A stretch of 64,000 nucleotides of DNA from Amaurobius ferox (taxonomy: Eukaryota; Arthropoda; Arachnida; Araneae; Amaurobiidae), in NCBI GenBank assembly GCA_951213105.1, contig OX578135.1:158047750-158111749 (forward strand), written 5' to 3'. Both the position numbers and the translations under genes were made by a program. Below the pieces are notes generated by a model. The model had not been told where the DNA came from, searched no databases, and saw only the letters and a program-made list of their open reading frames with translations. Positions 1-10,172 of the stretch are shown in pieces (positions within the stretch are counted from its first letter, which is position 1; every line of letters begins with the position of its first letter).

Positions 1-56
1 GACAGAATGAACAAAGTCATAAACACTTTTCAACTTTGTTGTAAAGTGTTAACAAT
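1..56 (+). repeat. Family A repeat, 3' end only
   Basis: The window opens inside the 3' end of the family A repeat: a GACAGA tract, then AACAAAGTCATAAACACTTT, then the terminal hairpin (AACACTTTTCAAC / GTTGTAAAGTGTT). The same order of motifs ends the full copies at 17139-18455 and 57129-58286. The rest of this copy lies to the left of the window. Confidence 0.85.
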
Positions 57-356
57 CCAGATAGATTGACAAACATATATTTGTCTGTTTGTGTAGCCTG
101 TAGCAGGAAATCGAAGTTTTGGACAGCCACGAAATTCAGTATTGGGTTAAGTGAGCTCTTGGAACAACATACCCCGGGGATATTTTTTAAAAATTCGAAT
201 TAGTTTTGTAGTTATTCTATGTGGAAGCACGATTTTGAGCGATATTCGCATAAATCGGTTCCTTGGCGATCAGAAATATTATTATCGCGTTTCCATCTTG
301 AAATCAGCGGAAAGATAAAAGAACGTTATTTCAAACAATGTTTAAACTGAATGCGT
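57..356. other. No gene recognised
   Basis: A+T-rich sequence with no convincing open frame, RNA gene or recognised repeat. The last 13 bases (344-356) are the left target duplication of the SINE fragment that follows. Confidence 0.5.
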
Positions 357-429
357 TGTTGATGTTGAAACCCAGACCGTCCGACCTACCAGAAAGGTGT
401 AAGGTAACTGTTTGGACGGTCGGGAAAAA
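357..429 (-). mobile_element. 5'-truncated SINE tail with target duplication
   Basis: About 70 bp match the 3' tail of the tRNA-derived SINE in reverse orientation, including CCGACCTACCAGAAAGGTG and the GTTGTTGATGTTG tail. It is flanked by a perfect 13-bp direct repeat, AAACTGAATGCGT (344-356 and 430-442). The tRNA-like head is missing, so this looks like an insertion cut short during reverse transcription and not a later deletion. Confidence 0.85.
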
Positions 430-442
430 AAACTGAATGCGT

Positions 443-3400
443 AGAACAATTCCTTCATATTTATTTATTTACTTCTAAATACATCAAAATATGCATTTTT
501 TAAGTTGTCTGATTGGTATTTCATCGTATCTGAAAATGGAAGATTAAAGGTGCCGCATTTAATGACCACTAGACAATTCATTTTAAACGCGCGAGGCAAT
601 GGTTGAAAATGACTAGTAATAAGATAATAGCATTTTTCTGTTCGGAAACATTAACATTAGAGCTAGTATAGAATGAATATACTAAATAGAATGAATTGCG
701 AATATAGATTCAAAACAACAAAAGTTTATTAAATGATGAAAAAATGAATACTCTCAACAAAATAATGGTTGGCATTAATTCTTATATTATTAATTAGAAC
801 TTATATTAGTCTTCTAATTTATTAGTCTTCTATATTATTAATTAGTACGTTCTATTAGTCTTCTAATTGTGAAAGATAATTCGAATTTAAATACCAGCAT
901 AAAGTTTCGCACAGCCTATCTCTATACAAAACACTCGCATTGCCGCGTTAATCGGTACAAGTTTTAATTAAAATGACTCGCCCCTTAAAAACTTCCGAGT
1001 CAAATATGACTCGCAAAATTCATCCCCATTATTACATTTTCTTTTCTTTCTCACTAGTTTTTATGGTGTCTGGCTATTTTAATACCTATGTTTAAAAAAG
1101 TGCAGCACCTATATAGTAAATAACTTTAACAGAAGTTGTAATTGTTCGTCGCGTTCCAAAAAATTATTGCGTTATAAGTCTCAGTATGTGTGTGGTATAT
1201 GGTATGTGCAAAGCATCAGCTTTTTTCACCATTTATAAATTAAAAATGCGAATGTTAAAAAGTAACAGAAAAGTGACTCATAAAATTGGAAGTTAACTTA
1301 TACATTTGATGTGTAAGAATCAATCTGACTGACAATTATACAAGCAAACAGAGAGCTCGTATGGCCCCCCCCCGGGGGGGGAGTCGTTGGAAAAACAATT
1401 TTTCGAATTTTGTTCCAAAACGGTGTGTTTAATCATAATACGTTTCAAACAAAAAACGTTTAGCCTAAAATTATCTATAATGAAGTTTTGCATCACTTTC
1501 TGATGAGATGAGCCTTTAAGCCACAAAATCAAATATTAATAAAGTAAAAATATCAAAAAGAAGCTATGCGCCAATTTTGGTGTAAATATTGAAGAGGAAT
1601 ACATATTTACAAAATAAAATTGTTTTTATGATAAGCTACATTTTAACGTAATATGAAGATATTTTATTAATTACTGAAATTTATGGGTCGGAAAAAGAAC
1701 CACATTTTGACGTAATACTTACACTACACATTACATCAAGAAAACATAGAGACTCATTTCTATTTGAAACACATAGCTCAAAAAGTGCTTACTTATTATG
1801 CAGAGTGTACATTATAGGCACATAGTGATGCAAAAGAAATACTGCTACACCCACACAGTTAAAACAAAATCCCAAAGCAATATGTTTTAACAAAACGCGT
1901 TTCAACAAAAATATTTATCATAAAATTGTGTATAGTAGCGACTCATATCACATTTTGGTTTGGTGAAACCGCAGGTCACAAAATCGCATTTTAATAAAGT
2001 AAAATACGAAAGAACACATGTCAACTGTTCAACAACGCAGGAACTTGAAGTTTTCTTAATTTGCACAAAGTATGCGTGAAGCATTTGCACAAAGCATTTG
2101 CACAAAGTATGCGTGAAGCAAACTTCAAAAACTTCAGATAAAAAAGAACGAAAGAAAAGTAGAGGTAACGAAAATAAAGAAGAGTAGAAAATTACAGTTA
2201 AAATTCCAATCTAACAATTTGATAAACATGGTAAAAGAATAAGGCAGAAATACCGATATTGTATCAATGTATTGTTAAAATACCAACACATATTTGCTCG
2301 GAATACCTGCTTTGAGGATCTCGGTATTGGATGCCCTCATTTATAGAATTCGATAAAAACCAAATACACTCGCTTACTAACAGAGGCGTCTTCCTTCTTA
2401 TCACTGTTTCGGTTGGTTGCTCCTTCAACCAAACATTTAAAAAAATTAGCCCAATAAGATAAATGTGAGAGCTTTAACGGTGGAAACAAACATTTCGATT
2501 CATGCACGATGAATTCACTGTAACGAAATATAATTATCTTTATTCGAGAGATAGGCGTTAAATACTGCGTTATACTTCTTTTAAGTCCGTTGCTTAACAC
2601 TTAAAAGGTAAGCGATACTTCAACGAAGCACATACCTTTGAGTTTACATTATAACTCTTCTCATTATAGTACTTCGCTGGCACAGATGACTACCTACCAT
2701 TTATGGCCTACTGAATAAAAATCATTTTGAAAAACAAATTATAACAGAAGTGTCTCAAAAATATATTCCTTCTTAAATGGGATTTCAACATGTGCTTTCG
2801 TATTCAGAATTGAAACTTAAGATGGATATAAATTATACAGCAAACACCCCTGTTATAACATTTTTCTATGGGAACAGCATTTTCTGACGTAATTAATTGG
2901 AATGTTGAACCTAGAGAAATACCACAAAAATGAACAGTGCTTATAATAACGATGCTCATCGTTAGTGAGTTGTTCGCAATTATAATATGCTAATAGGCCG
3001 AGTGAATGCAGACAACCGCAGATTAATTATAAAAGCACATATTTAAATTTCTACCTCCTATAATTAATTTAAAATATTTGGACAGTAAGTTTCCACTGGA
3101 CTTCCTCGTGCATTTATATTTCAGGTTTTAATTCCACTTGTATCATAATCAGTATCAAAATACAAAACTCACCCATTTCATAACCGAGTAATCCTTTCAA
3201 GATGCCTCGTAAAATTAAAAAGCTATTCACTTTTTACCTTATTCGCTAACTTTTCAAGTTAGCCACAGGTTAGTCACGCCAATTGATTGAATTCATTTGG
3301 CTGACTTATATTAATATCTATTACTAATATTTAAACATATCAAAAACAGCAAAAATGACACTCTTTAAAAATTAAGTTACAAAAAAATTTATTTTGTTTA

Positions 3401-4539
3401 ACAATCTATGGAGCTTAGCATAAAAAATAGCCATCTTAATCTAAAATCACAGCCTTTTAGGAGGAGGGGGCTTTTGAAGGGTTTAAAAATATTTTACCCC
3501 CCCCCCCCCCTCCTCCCTACATTTTGTCCGTCCTCGGGGGAAAATCGAAAATCCGGCTCCGTTACGTTCTGTCACTCTATAGATACTATAACTGTGCAAC
3601 TATTTCGCACTCTAAGTCCCCTCGGGGACTTCGAGTGCGAATTGTTTAAGTGTATCAGGAAAGGCTTTTAGACTTTTAAACTCCGCCCTTCCCCTGGGGA
3701 AAAATCGGAAATTCGGCTGTTTTAGGTTCTATTCCGTGGTCAATAGTATAACATGCAAAGATTCAGCCTTCCAGGTTACTGTCTAGAAGGGTCTGGAAAG
3801 ACACGTTAAACAATTATTTTGTAATCGCCATTGACTCGGAAATTATATTTATTCTCCATAAGAAATTATTATTGTGTTATTAAAATTGTATAATTGTATT
3901 ATTTATGCAATTATATAAATTGTATTAAATTAAAGTTTATCGCTCCCAATTGCGTCATTGCAAAACAATGAGGAACAATACTGAATATAATTTTTCTTGT
4001 GTTCATTAATACATGGATGTGGAGGAAGGACCAAAAAATGACTTTCTCTAGACGTTAACAAATTTAAATATAGGGAAAAAAATTAAAAGCTTCTTTTGTC
4101 TCGATCTCGTTGAAAACCAATGGTCCCGGCTATCATCGATTGAAATACCATACCTAATTTCATTGAAGCCGCTTTATTCTACCGGAAATATCGTGTCTCA
4201 TATGTAAAAATAAAATTTCTGATATCTCGAGAATAGCTCGTGCTAACATCTAAACAGTATTGTCCATTCATTTGTGGATTAAACTATACATTATTCACTG
4301 ATTTGAAACTACGCAGATTTAAAAAATATAATTTTCTTTCATTGTAAAACAAACGCGTACAATAGCTCAAGAACGGTGCGGTTTAATATTCAATAAATTA
4401 TGTCATACGTTTTTAAATAAAATGTTATACGTGAAATGGTTGTTTCTGTAACAGTTTGTAAGACAGTACTTTATGTTTTTATCCATTTTTAAAAGCATAT
4501 GTAAGAAAAATTGAGTTCGTGCCTTCGCTAAACTCTTTT
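443..4539. other. Non-coding, low-information A+T-rich block
   Basis: No exon or RNA gene could be supported. It holds degenerate short repeats of a TTATTAGTCTTCTA type near 780-870, a C9G8 palindrome at 1365-1381, a local duplication of the motif GCACAAAGTATGCGTGAAGC at about 2066-2120, and a C-homopolymer at about 3498-3511. The short open frames here are below about 90 codons, have no recognisable motif and show no splice-site support. Confidence 0.5.
1365..1381. repeat. C9G8 homopolymer palindrome
   Basis: Nine C are followed directly by eight G in otherwise A+T-rich DNA, giving a self-complementary run. It could be the residue of a transposon end with a G-rich terminus, as in the hAT element at 42060, but no second end was found. 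Confidence 0.8.
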
Positions 4540-4779
4540 AAAGAAGCCTCTGACGTTTATCGACAACAATAATCGTACCAAATTACATTCGAATTGCACA
4601 TTTTCTTACAAAGTCCCGTGTGCATAATCCCTGTCCACAGAATTACACACACAGACAGACATCCTTGGAAAAATGATTGATTCGTATTCAGAAATGCTCA
4701 AAACGCGTAGATCCTTCAAAAGCCGAGTCAAATATTTGACTCCATCAAAATTAATTTCCTCTAGGTCTAGAGGAAGTAA
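4540..4779 (+). repeat. Divergent B/C-type repeat 3' end with terminal hairpin
   Basis: The block has an ACACACAGACAGACATC tract, a GATTCGTATTCAGAAATGCT segment shared with family B, and a terminal hairpin built on TTTCCTCTAG/CTAGAGGAA followed by GTAAAA. The next element (family C) starts directly after it, so two related elements abut head to tail. Confidence 0.6.
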
Positions 4780-5380
4780 AAAATTTGAGGCGGGCAGCAT
4801 ATGCCATTCCCTGTAGACCTAAATTCATTTTCCCTTTCTTTCTTTTACAATTCGTTAAATTGAGTTTAATTGCCTAAAACAACACGGATAATTATTTGAA
4901 ATAACACTGAATTTGCGGTTTAAATTCAATTTTCGTTTTCATTTGGCGACTGGGCGCATTTTCGCTTTGCAAATAAACGAAATATTAAACTAACTCGAAA
5001 AAGGTCGGCTCCAGAGTGGTGGGGTTGGTCCTTTTTCTTTCGGCGTCAAAAATTAAGTATAAAATAAGCATTTAATTGATAAATTTGAGCATATGTAGAA
5101 GTCTATTTTATATTTTGGTGATTTTTCCATTTCGCCAAAATATGCATGTTCTTTTATTTTGAATCTTCCAAAATCTAATCAGAGCCAGGGTAACCCATAA
5201 ATGAATTATTCATCAAATTTTTGAGCATATATAGTCTTTTCGTTTTGATTTTGGCGCTTTTTGTGAACCATTTCGAAAAACAGGCGGGTTATTTTTATTC
5301 GAATCGTAGAAAAATCTAATCAGCACCGGGATAACCCACATGTGACTTATCCACCAAATACTGTGATGAAAACAGACATG
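4780..5380 (+). repeat. Family C repeat (copy 1)
   Basis: It begins with a GGCGGGCAGCATATGCC motif that parallels the start of family B. It shares long stretches with 8733-9102 (CGGATAATTATTTGAAAT, TTTTCATTTGGCGACTGG, AAACAAGCATTTAAT-like) and with about 12655-12860. No coding potential is visible. Its 5' subterminal CTGTAGACCTA resembles the stem of the hairpin that ends the preceding element. The 3' limit is approximate. Confidence 0.55.
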
Positions 5381-5781
5381 TTTTCAGTTAGGTCACTACA
5401 ATTATTTCGAGAGTGCTTTCATCCGCCTGCCTTAGGTCGAAACAGCAGTATGTGGTCATAACAACCACTAAGAACGAACTGCAACAAGGTGAGCAAAAGG
5501 AAAAATCAAACAGCTCTAGAACACCCAAAGCAAAAATTTGAAAGTGGGTGGTATCAGCAATTAAAACAAAACAAAAAGGAGAAAAATATATGAACCGTTT
5601 AATTATTGGCATGAAAAATGAAAGGGTTAAAGGAAGGAAAAATAGGCAAACCCTTGTAAAGGAAGAAAGATAAAAGAATTACAGGGGAATATTGCAGTAT
5701 AACAAAAAGAAGTAACCGGTTTCGAAAGTTAATTTCACCAATCCAACTACTATACAATTAATTTGATTGAGACTAGGTAAA
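5381..5781. other. No gene recognised
   Basis: A+T-rich spacer between a family C and a family B copy. Nothing identifiable was found on either strand. Confidence 0.45.
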
Positions 5782-6699
5782 AAAACTGATGTGGGCAGCA
5801 CATGACTTTCCTTATATAATGCAATGAATTTACTACTTTTACAGTAAAACAAAAATAGATTATTTTCATAGTAGATATTTATATTCTTTCCAAGATATTG
5901 AATTTTCGTCAATGAGTCGTCATTTTCATTGATTTAACGTCATTTTTATCTATTTGACGAGTTTATCGTTAATTTAGCAGCATTTAAAAAAGTCGCTAAG
6001 TTGGCGACATTCCACTAAATTCGTCGTCAAAATCTCGCCAAGCGTTATGGACGGAGAAATAAGTTATTCTTACAGCAGATAAATGACTATTGGCGTTCAA
6101 ATACAAAAGTATTACTCAAAGTATCTTTTTTCATGAATGGAACAAGCTAGATCCACGAGAATGATGTCACCCAATTTATCGCATAGTATTACATGTGAAA
6201 AGTGAACATGTTTCTCAATAAGAAATATTTTTTAATTTTATGACTTTCTGATAATTTTTTTGAAAAATGTACAATATCTCGAGAACAGTTCATGCTAGCG
6301 TTCAAAAATTAATGCCAATCGTTCTCTAATGAAACATTACATAAGAAATGTCTATTTGCTTAACTTTATTAGAGGTTTTGATTTTTTGACGATTTTTTCA
6401 AAATTTCACTCGAAAATTTAGGGGGGTTCTGAACTTTCGATTGCGTATAAAAGCAATAGGCTTCCAGTGTTTACGGATTGTAATTTTTGTGCCAAATTTC
6501 GTTCGAATCGGTCCATTCGTTCGTCAGTTATCGTCTCCACAGACTCACTGACACACACGCACACACACAGACAGACATCACTTCAAAAATGCTCGATTCG
6601 TGATCAGAGATGCTTGAAACGTGCTCTTCCGTCGAAAACTCGAATTCGAATTCCCGTCACAATACTTTCCTTATACATTATTGTATATAAGGAAAGTAA
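5782..6699 (+). repeat. Family B repeat (copy 1, nearly full length)
   Basis: The 5' end reads CTGATGTGGGCAGCACATGA and is followed by ACTTTCCTTATATAATGC. Internally there are runs built on GTCGTCATTTT and GTCGCTAAGTTGGCGACATT. Near the 3' end lies a CACACACAGACAGACATC tract, and the last bases form a hairpin, CTTTCCTTATACA / TGTATATAAGGAAAG, followed by TAAAA. No protein can be read through it. Other copies lie at 9103-10172, 28929-30126, 30916-31804, 32190-33117 (reverse) and 61090-62430. Confidence 0.85.
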
Positions 6700-7140
6700 A
6701 AATATATAACATAGAGAGAAAGAAAAGCCGGTTTCAGAAGCTATATGATCTAACTTCATCAACTAAAAGAAAGTTCAATCGATTAGCTTACTCAGAAATA
6801 TCAGTAAATGTGTCTGGAATTTCTGGAATTAGGATGGATGTAGTCAATTTTGAAGGAAAACAGCCGGTTTCGGTTATTATATGAGCTAACTTTTAAAGTC
6901 AAAGATGTGTATAAGGAATACTCCTCTGACTACAGTGAAGTAAGAAACTGCATCGAAGTAAGAAATTTATTAATAACAAGATTATCAGAGTTCGAATCAA
7001 TATAAACTCCTAGTTATAAGTACAAGTATAGAGGTAGTTTGGAGAAACAACCCGATTGGGAGTACTGCAGTAGTGACTTCATCAACTATATTCCAATAAT
7101 CAACGAAGAAACTAATTTAAAAGTACTAGCTAGAGTGGAT
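6700..7140. other. No gene recognised
   Basis: Two partly similar segments share AGCCGGTTTC and an ATATGATCTAACTT-like motif (about 6727 and 6862), which hints at an old local duplication. No exon signals were found. Confidence 0.4.
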
Positions 7141-7221
7141 ACATTCACTGCACGGACAGACACACAGACGTTACGCTAAAAATAGTTTCGAAACATATAG
7201 ATCCGTCTAATACTTTCCCAT
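7141..7221 (+). repeat. B-like repeat 3' end, split by a foldback insertion
   Basis: A CACGGACAGACACACAGACG tract leads to TACTTTCCCATGTACA, the left half of a B-type terminal hairpin. The right half (TGTATTGTACGGAAAGTA) is at about 7893-7910, on the far side of the foldback element at 7222-7883, so the foldback seems to have landed in the hairpin loop. Confidence 0.6.
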
Positions 7222-7883
7222 GTACAAGGTAGGATCAAAAATTTCGGAGACTGTGCTGATATTTCCAACCCTGATGGAAGAGAGGGGGAATTATTTTACC
7301 GTAGCGTAGAGGCACATGTGACGCGAGATGTGAAAAGGAAGAAGCAGGTTCGTAGTCCAGGGTTTTCCCAAACAATGCGTATCAGTGAACTGCATAGTCG
7401 TTCGTGTTCGTCGAAAACGACTACATTTCACTGACACGCATTGTATGGAAAAGATTCTTCCTTTTCACATCTCGCATCACATGAGCGCGGTAGCCCAGTG
7501 GCTAGCGCGAGGGAATTGCACTCGGTAGGTCCGGGTTCGATTCCCTCCACTGCCAATACTGCCGTCGTGTTCATGCGAAGTACAATCACGTTAAACATGT
7601 GGGGCTGTAAGTTCTTCCGAGAGGTTGGTTGTAGGGGAAGGAGGATACGGTCCCTGTGGATGCCTCCCCCACTAGGTTCCGGTCTAAATTGGGTGGCACT
7701 TCCCGGCCGTCCAAACAGTTACCTTACACCTTTCTGGTAGGTCGGACAGTCTGGGTCTCAACAACAACAACAATAACATCTGCGTCACATGTGCCTCTAT
7801 ACCACGATAAAACAGTTCCCCTCTCCTCCAATCAAGGTTAGAGATATCATCACAGACTCTAAACTTTTTGATCCTACCTTGTA
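7222..7883. mobile_element. Foldback element (F1) interrupted by a SINE
   Basis: The left arm starts ACAAGGTAGGATC and includes GAGGCACATGTGACGCGAGA. The right arm is its inverted copy and ends GATCCTACCTTGTA. The arms are about 165-175 bp, around a short centre that itself folds (TAGTCGTTCG with CGAAAACGACTA). The right arm is split by the SINE at 7484-7775. Part of a second copy of this family lies at 50843-51025. Confidence 0.8.
7484..7775 (+). mobile_element. tRNA-derived SINE, full length
   Basis: A tRNA-like head carries a pol III A box (TAGCCCAGTGG) and B box (GGTTCGATTCC). It is followed by a body of about 220 bp (ACGTTAAACATGTGGG, GAGAGGTTGGTTGTAGGGG, CCTTACACCTTTCTGG) and a (CAA)n tail. 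Imperfect direct repeats of about 16 bp (ACATCTCGCATCACATG left, ACATCTGCGTCACATG right) flank it within the arm of foldback F1, so the SINE is the younger insertion. Related copies occur at 357, 50557, 53524-54946, 60654 and 61404-61841. Confidence 0.9.
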
Positions 7884-7910
7884 TTTATTGCCATGTATTG
7901 TACGGAAAGT

Positions 7911-8400
7911 AACATGCGTCCTAACAAAATTCGAAAGATCTCTAGAAAGAGACTCAATCTTTCCAAAAGTTGAGTAGTATTGACTATGGTTAAGAATGCA
8001 AAAAATTTTGGTCTTTGATGAATTAGTGTCATGAAATTCTACTAATTCTGCGTAAAAATTACTAATCTACTAATTCAATGTAAATATTAATAAATGTAAC
8101 TAATAACTAATGTATAACAAATGTAACTAAAAAATGTAATAACTATATGTAATAAAAATATATGTAATAAATGTAACTAATAATTAACAAATGTAATAAA
8201 TGTAACTAATAACTAATAAATGTAACTAATAACTAATAAATGTAACTAATAACTAATGTATGCAATAACTGATTCAATGTAAATACTAATCTACTAATTC
8301 AATCTATTTATTCCATGTAAAAATTACTAATCTACGACTTCTAAATTTACTAATCTACTCATTCTACCTAAAAATTCTACTTTGCTGCCTTTTATTTGCT
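7911..8400. repeat. Degenerate minisatellite (ACTAATAAATGTA type)
   Basis: From about 8030 to 8300 the sequence is made of irregular repeats of AATGTAACTAATAACTAAT and shorter variants, with related TACTAATCTACTAATTC units on both sides. No coding sequence is present. Confidence 0.75.
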
Positions 8401-8514
8401 AGGATTATTTCAAAATTCGAAAGAGACTATTTCCTTCCAAAAGTTCACCTCCGAAAAAGCGGGAAGTGGTGGTGTTATGCATTTGCTACCTTATGTGGCG
8501 CATTTGACCCTCAC

Positions 8515-8656
8515 CTGCAGTGGAACTCCAGCTGATGCGTGGTTTGCACCTCCTCGTCGTCCTGCGTTTTCGGCTGCCGATCCAACTCCTGGACAAGGCT
8601 CTGTCTGCATCGCCTCTGCCGCTTCACCTCGCACTCTTCCAGTGGCGAACATGACC
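8515..8656 (-). CDS. Candidate internal exon, cysteine- and charge-rich, unknown gene
   Basis: A G+C-rich island stands out in A+T-rich surroundings. On the minus strand it starts after a pyrimidine-rich acceptor (CTCTGTTTTCAG) and stops at a donor (CTGCAG then GTGAGG), giving 142 nt. In the phase-1 frame it is open throughout and encodes 46 residues with a balanced composition, including CEVKRQRRC and ending near LEFHC. Four cysteines and a basic RQRR stretch are visible. A second frame is also open but is poor in typical residues. I do not recognise the family: CSPLEEC followed by RQRRC loosely recalls thrombospondin type-1 repeats, but the tryptophans are missing. Neighbouring exons were not found. 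It is supported only by splice signals, base composition and an open frame. Confidence 0.4.
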
Positions 8657-8732
8657 CTGAAAACAGAGGTCAAAAGGAGTCAATGACAAAGGCTCAAGTA
8701 AAATATTAGGGTGGCAAAGTCACCAGAAAAAA

Positions 8733-9102
8733 AAATCAGATGCGAGTAGCACATGAATTTCCCTACAGACTCGAACTCATTTTCTCTTTCTTTTTTTTTT
8801 ATATAATTCATCGTGTTTTAATTGCACAAAATGACACTGATAATTATTTGAAATGACATTGTATTTGAACTTTTACTTCAATATTCATTTTCATATAGCG
8901 ACTGGATGTACTGTCAAAGGCGACGTGACGAAAATACGAAAAAGCTAAAATATCTCGAGAACTATTAGTTCTAGAGTTATCGTATTAGTCTTATTCATTT
9001 CGTCGTCAAAAGTTACGTATGAAACAAGCATTTAATGGATGCATATAATCATAGGTAGTCTTTTATAGATTTAGGAAATTTTTGTAGGTCATTTTGCAAA
9101 GA
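8733..9102 (+). repeat. Family C repeat (copy 2)
   Basis: It starts CAGATGCGAGTAGCACATGA, shares TGACACTGATAATTATTTGA and TTTTCATATAGCGACTGG with copy 1, and runs directly into a family B copy at 9103. This is a second case of B/C-type elements lying head to tail. Confidence 0.6.
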
Positions 9103-9881
9103 AAAAAATCTGATGTGTGCAACATGACTTTCTTTATATAATGCAATGAATTTACTGCTTTTACAATAAAAAAAATAGGTTATCCTTATAGTAGATACTT
9201 ATATTCTTTCCAAAATATTGAATTTTCGTCAATGAGTCGTCATTTTTATCCATTTGGCGAAATTTTCGTTAATTTGGCAACATTAAAAAAGTCGCCAAGT
9301 TGGCGACATTCCGAAAAATTTGTTGCCAAAATCTCGCCAAGCGTTATGGGCGGAGAAATAAGCTATTCTTATAGTAGATAAGTGACTATTGGCGTTCAAA
9401 TACAAAAGTATTACTCAAAGTATCTTTTCTCATCAATGGAACGAGCTAGATCCACTAAAATGATGTAACCATATTTATCGCATGATATTACCTATAAAAA
9501 GTAAACATATTTCACAATAGTTAATATTTATTTCTATTTTATACGATTTTTTGATAATTTTTTTTAAAATGTGTAATATCTCAAGAACGATTCATGCTAG
9601 AGTTCTAAAATTTATGTCAATCTTTTTCTAATGAAACATTACATAAGAAATGACTATTTGCGTAACTTTATTAAATGTTTTAATTTTTTGATGATTTTTT
9701 AAAAATTTCACTCGAAAATTTAAGGGGGGGAGGTGTCTGAACAGTCGATTGCGTATAAAAACAATAGACTTCCAGTATTTATGGATTGTAATTTTTGTAC
9801 CAAATTTCTTTCGAATCGGTCCATTCGTTCGTGCGTTATGGTCTCCACAGACTAACTGACACACACACGCATATACACATA

Positions 9882-9924
<43 letters not shown>

Positions 9925-10172
9925 TCACACACACACATACACACTTTCACACACACACACACACACTTTCACACACACACACACATACTTTCACACACAT
10001 ACTTTCACACACACACATACACACATATATACACACACACACATACACACACACACACACACAGACATCATCTCAAAAACGTCGAAAACTCGGTTCCTGG
10101 AAAATTCGAAATGCAATTTTCGACACGATTCCAATACCTTCCCTGTACATTACCATGCACGGTAGGGAAAGT
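9103..10172 (+). repeat. Family B repeat (copy 2) with expanded (CA)n
   Basis: It has the same motif order as the copy at 5782. The CA tract before the 3' hairpin has grown to about 200 bp of (CA)n broken by repeated ACTTTCACAC units (about 9857-10064). The terminal hairpin has changed to CCTTCCCTGTACATTA / CATGCACGGTAGGGAAAG. Reading frames through the tract are simple-repeat translations and not genes. Confidence 0.85.

Noticed and set aside
8396..8686. 96-codon + strand frame over the G+C-rich island
   Set aside because: The minus-strand reading has both splice sites and a better composition; this frame has neither.
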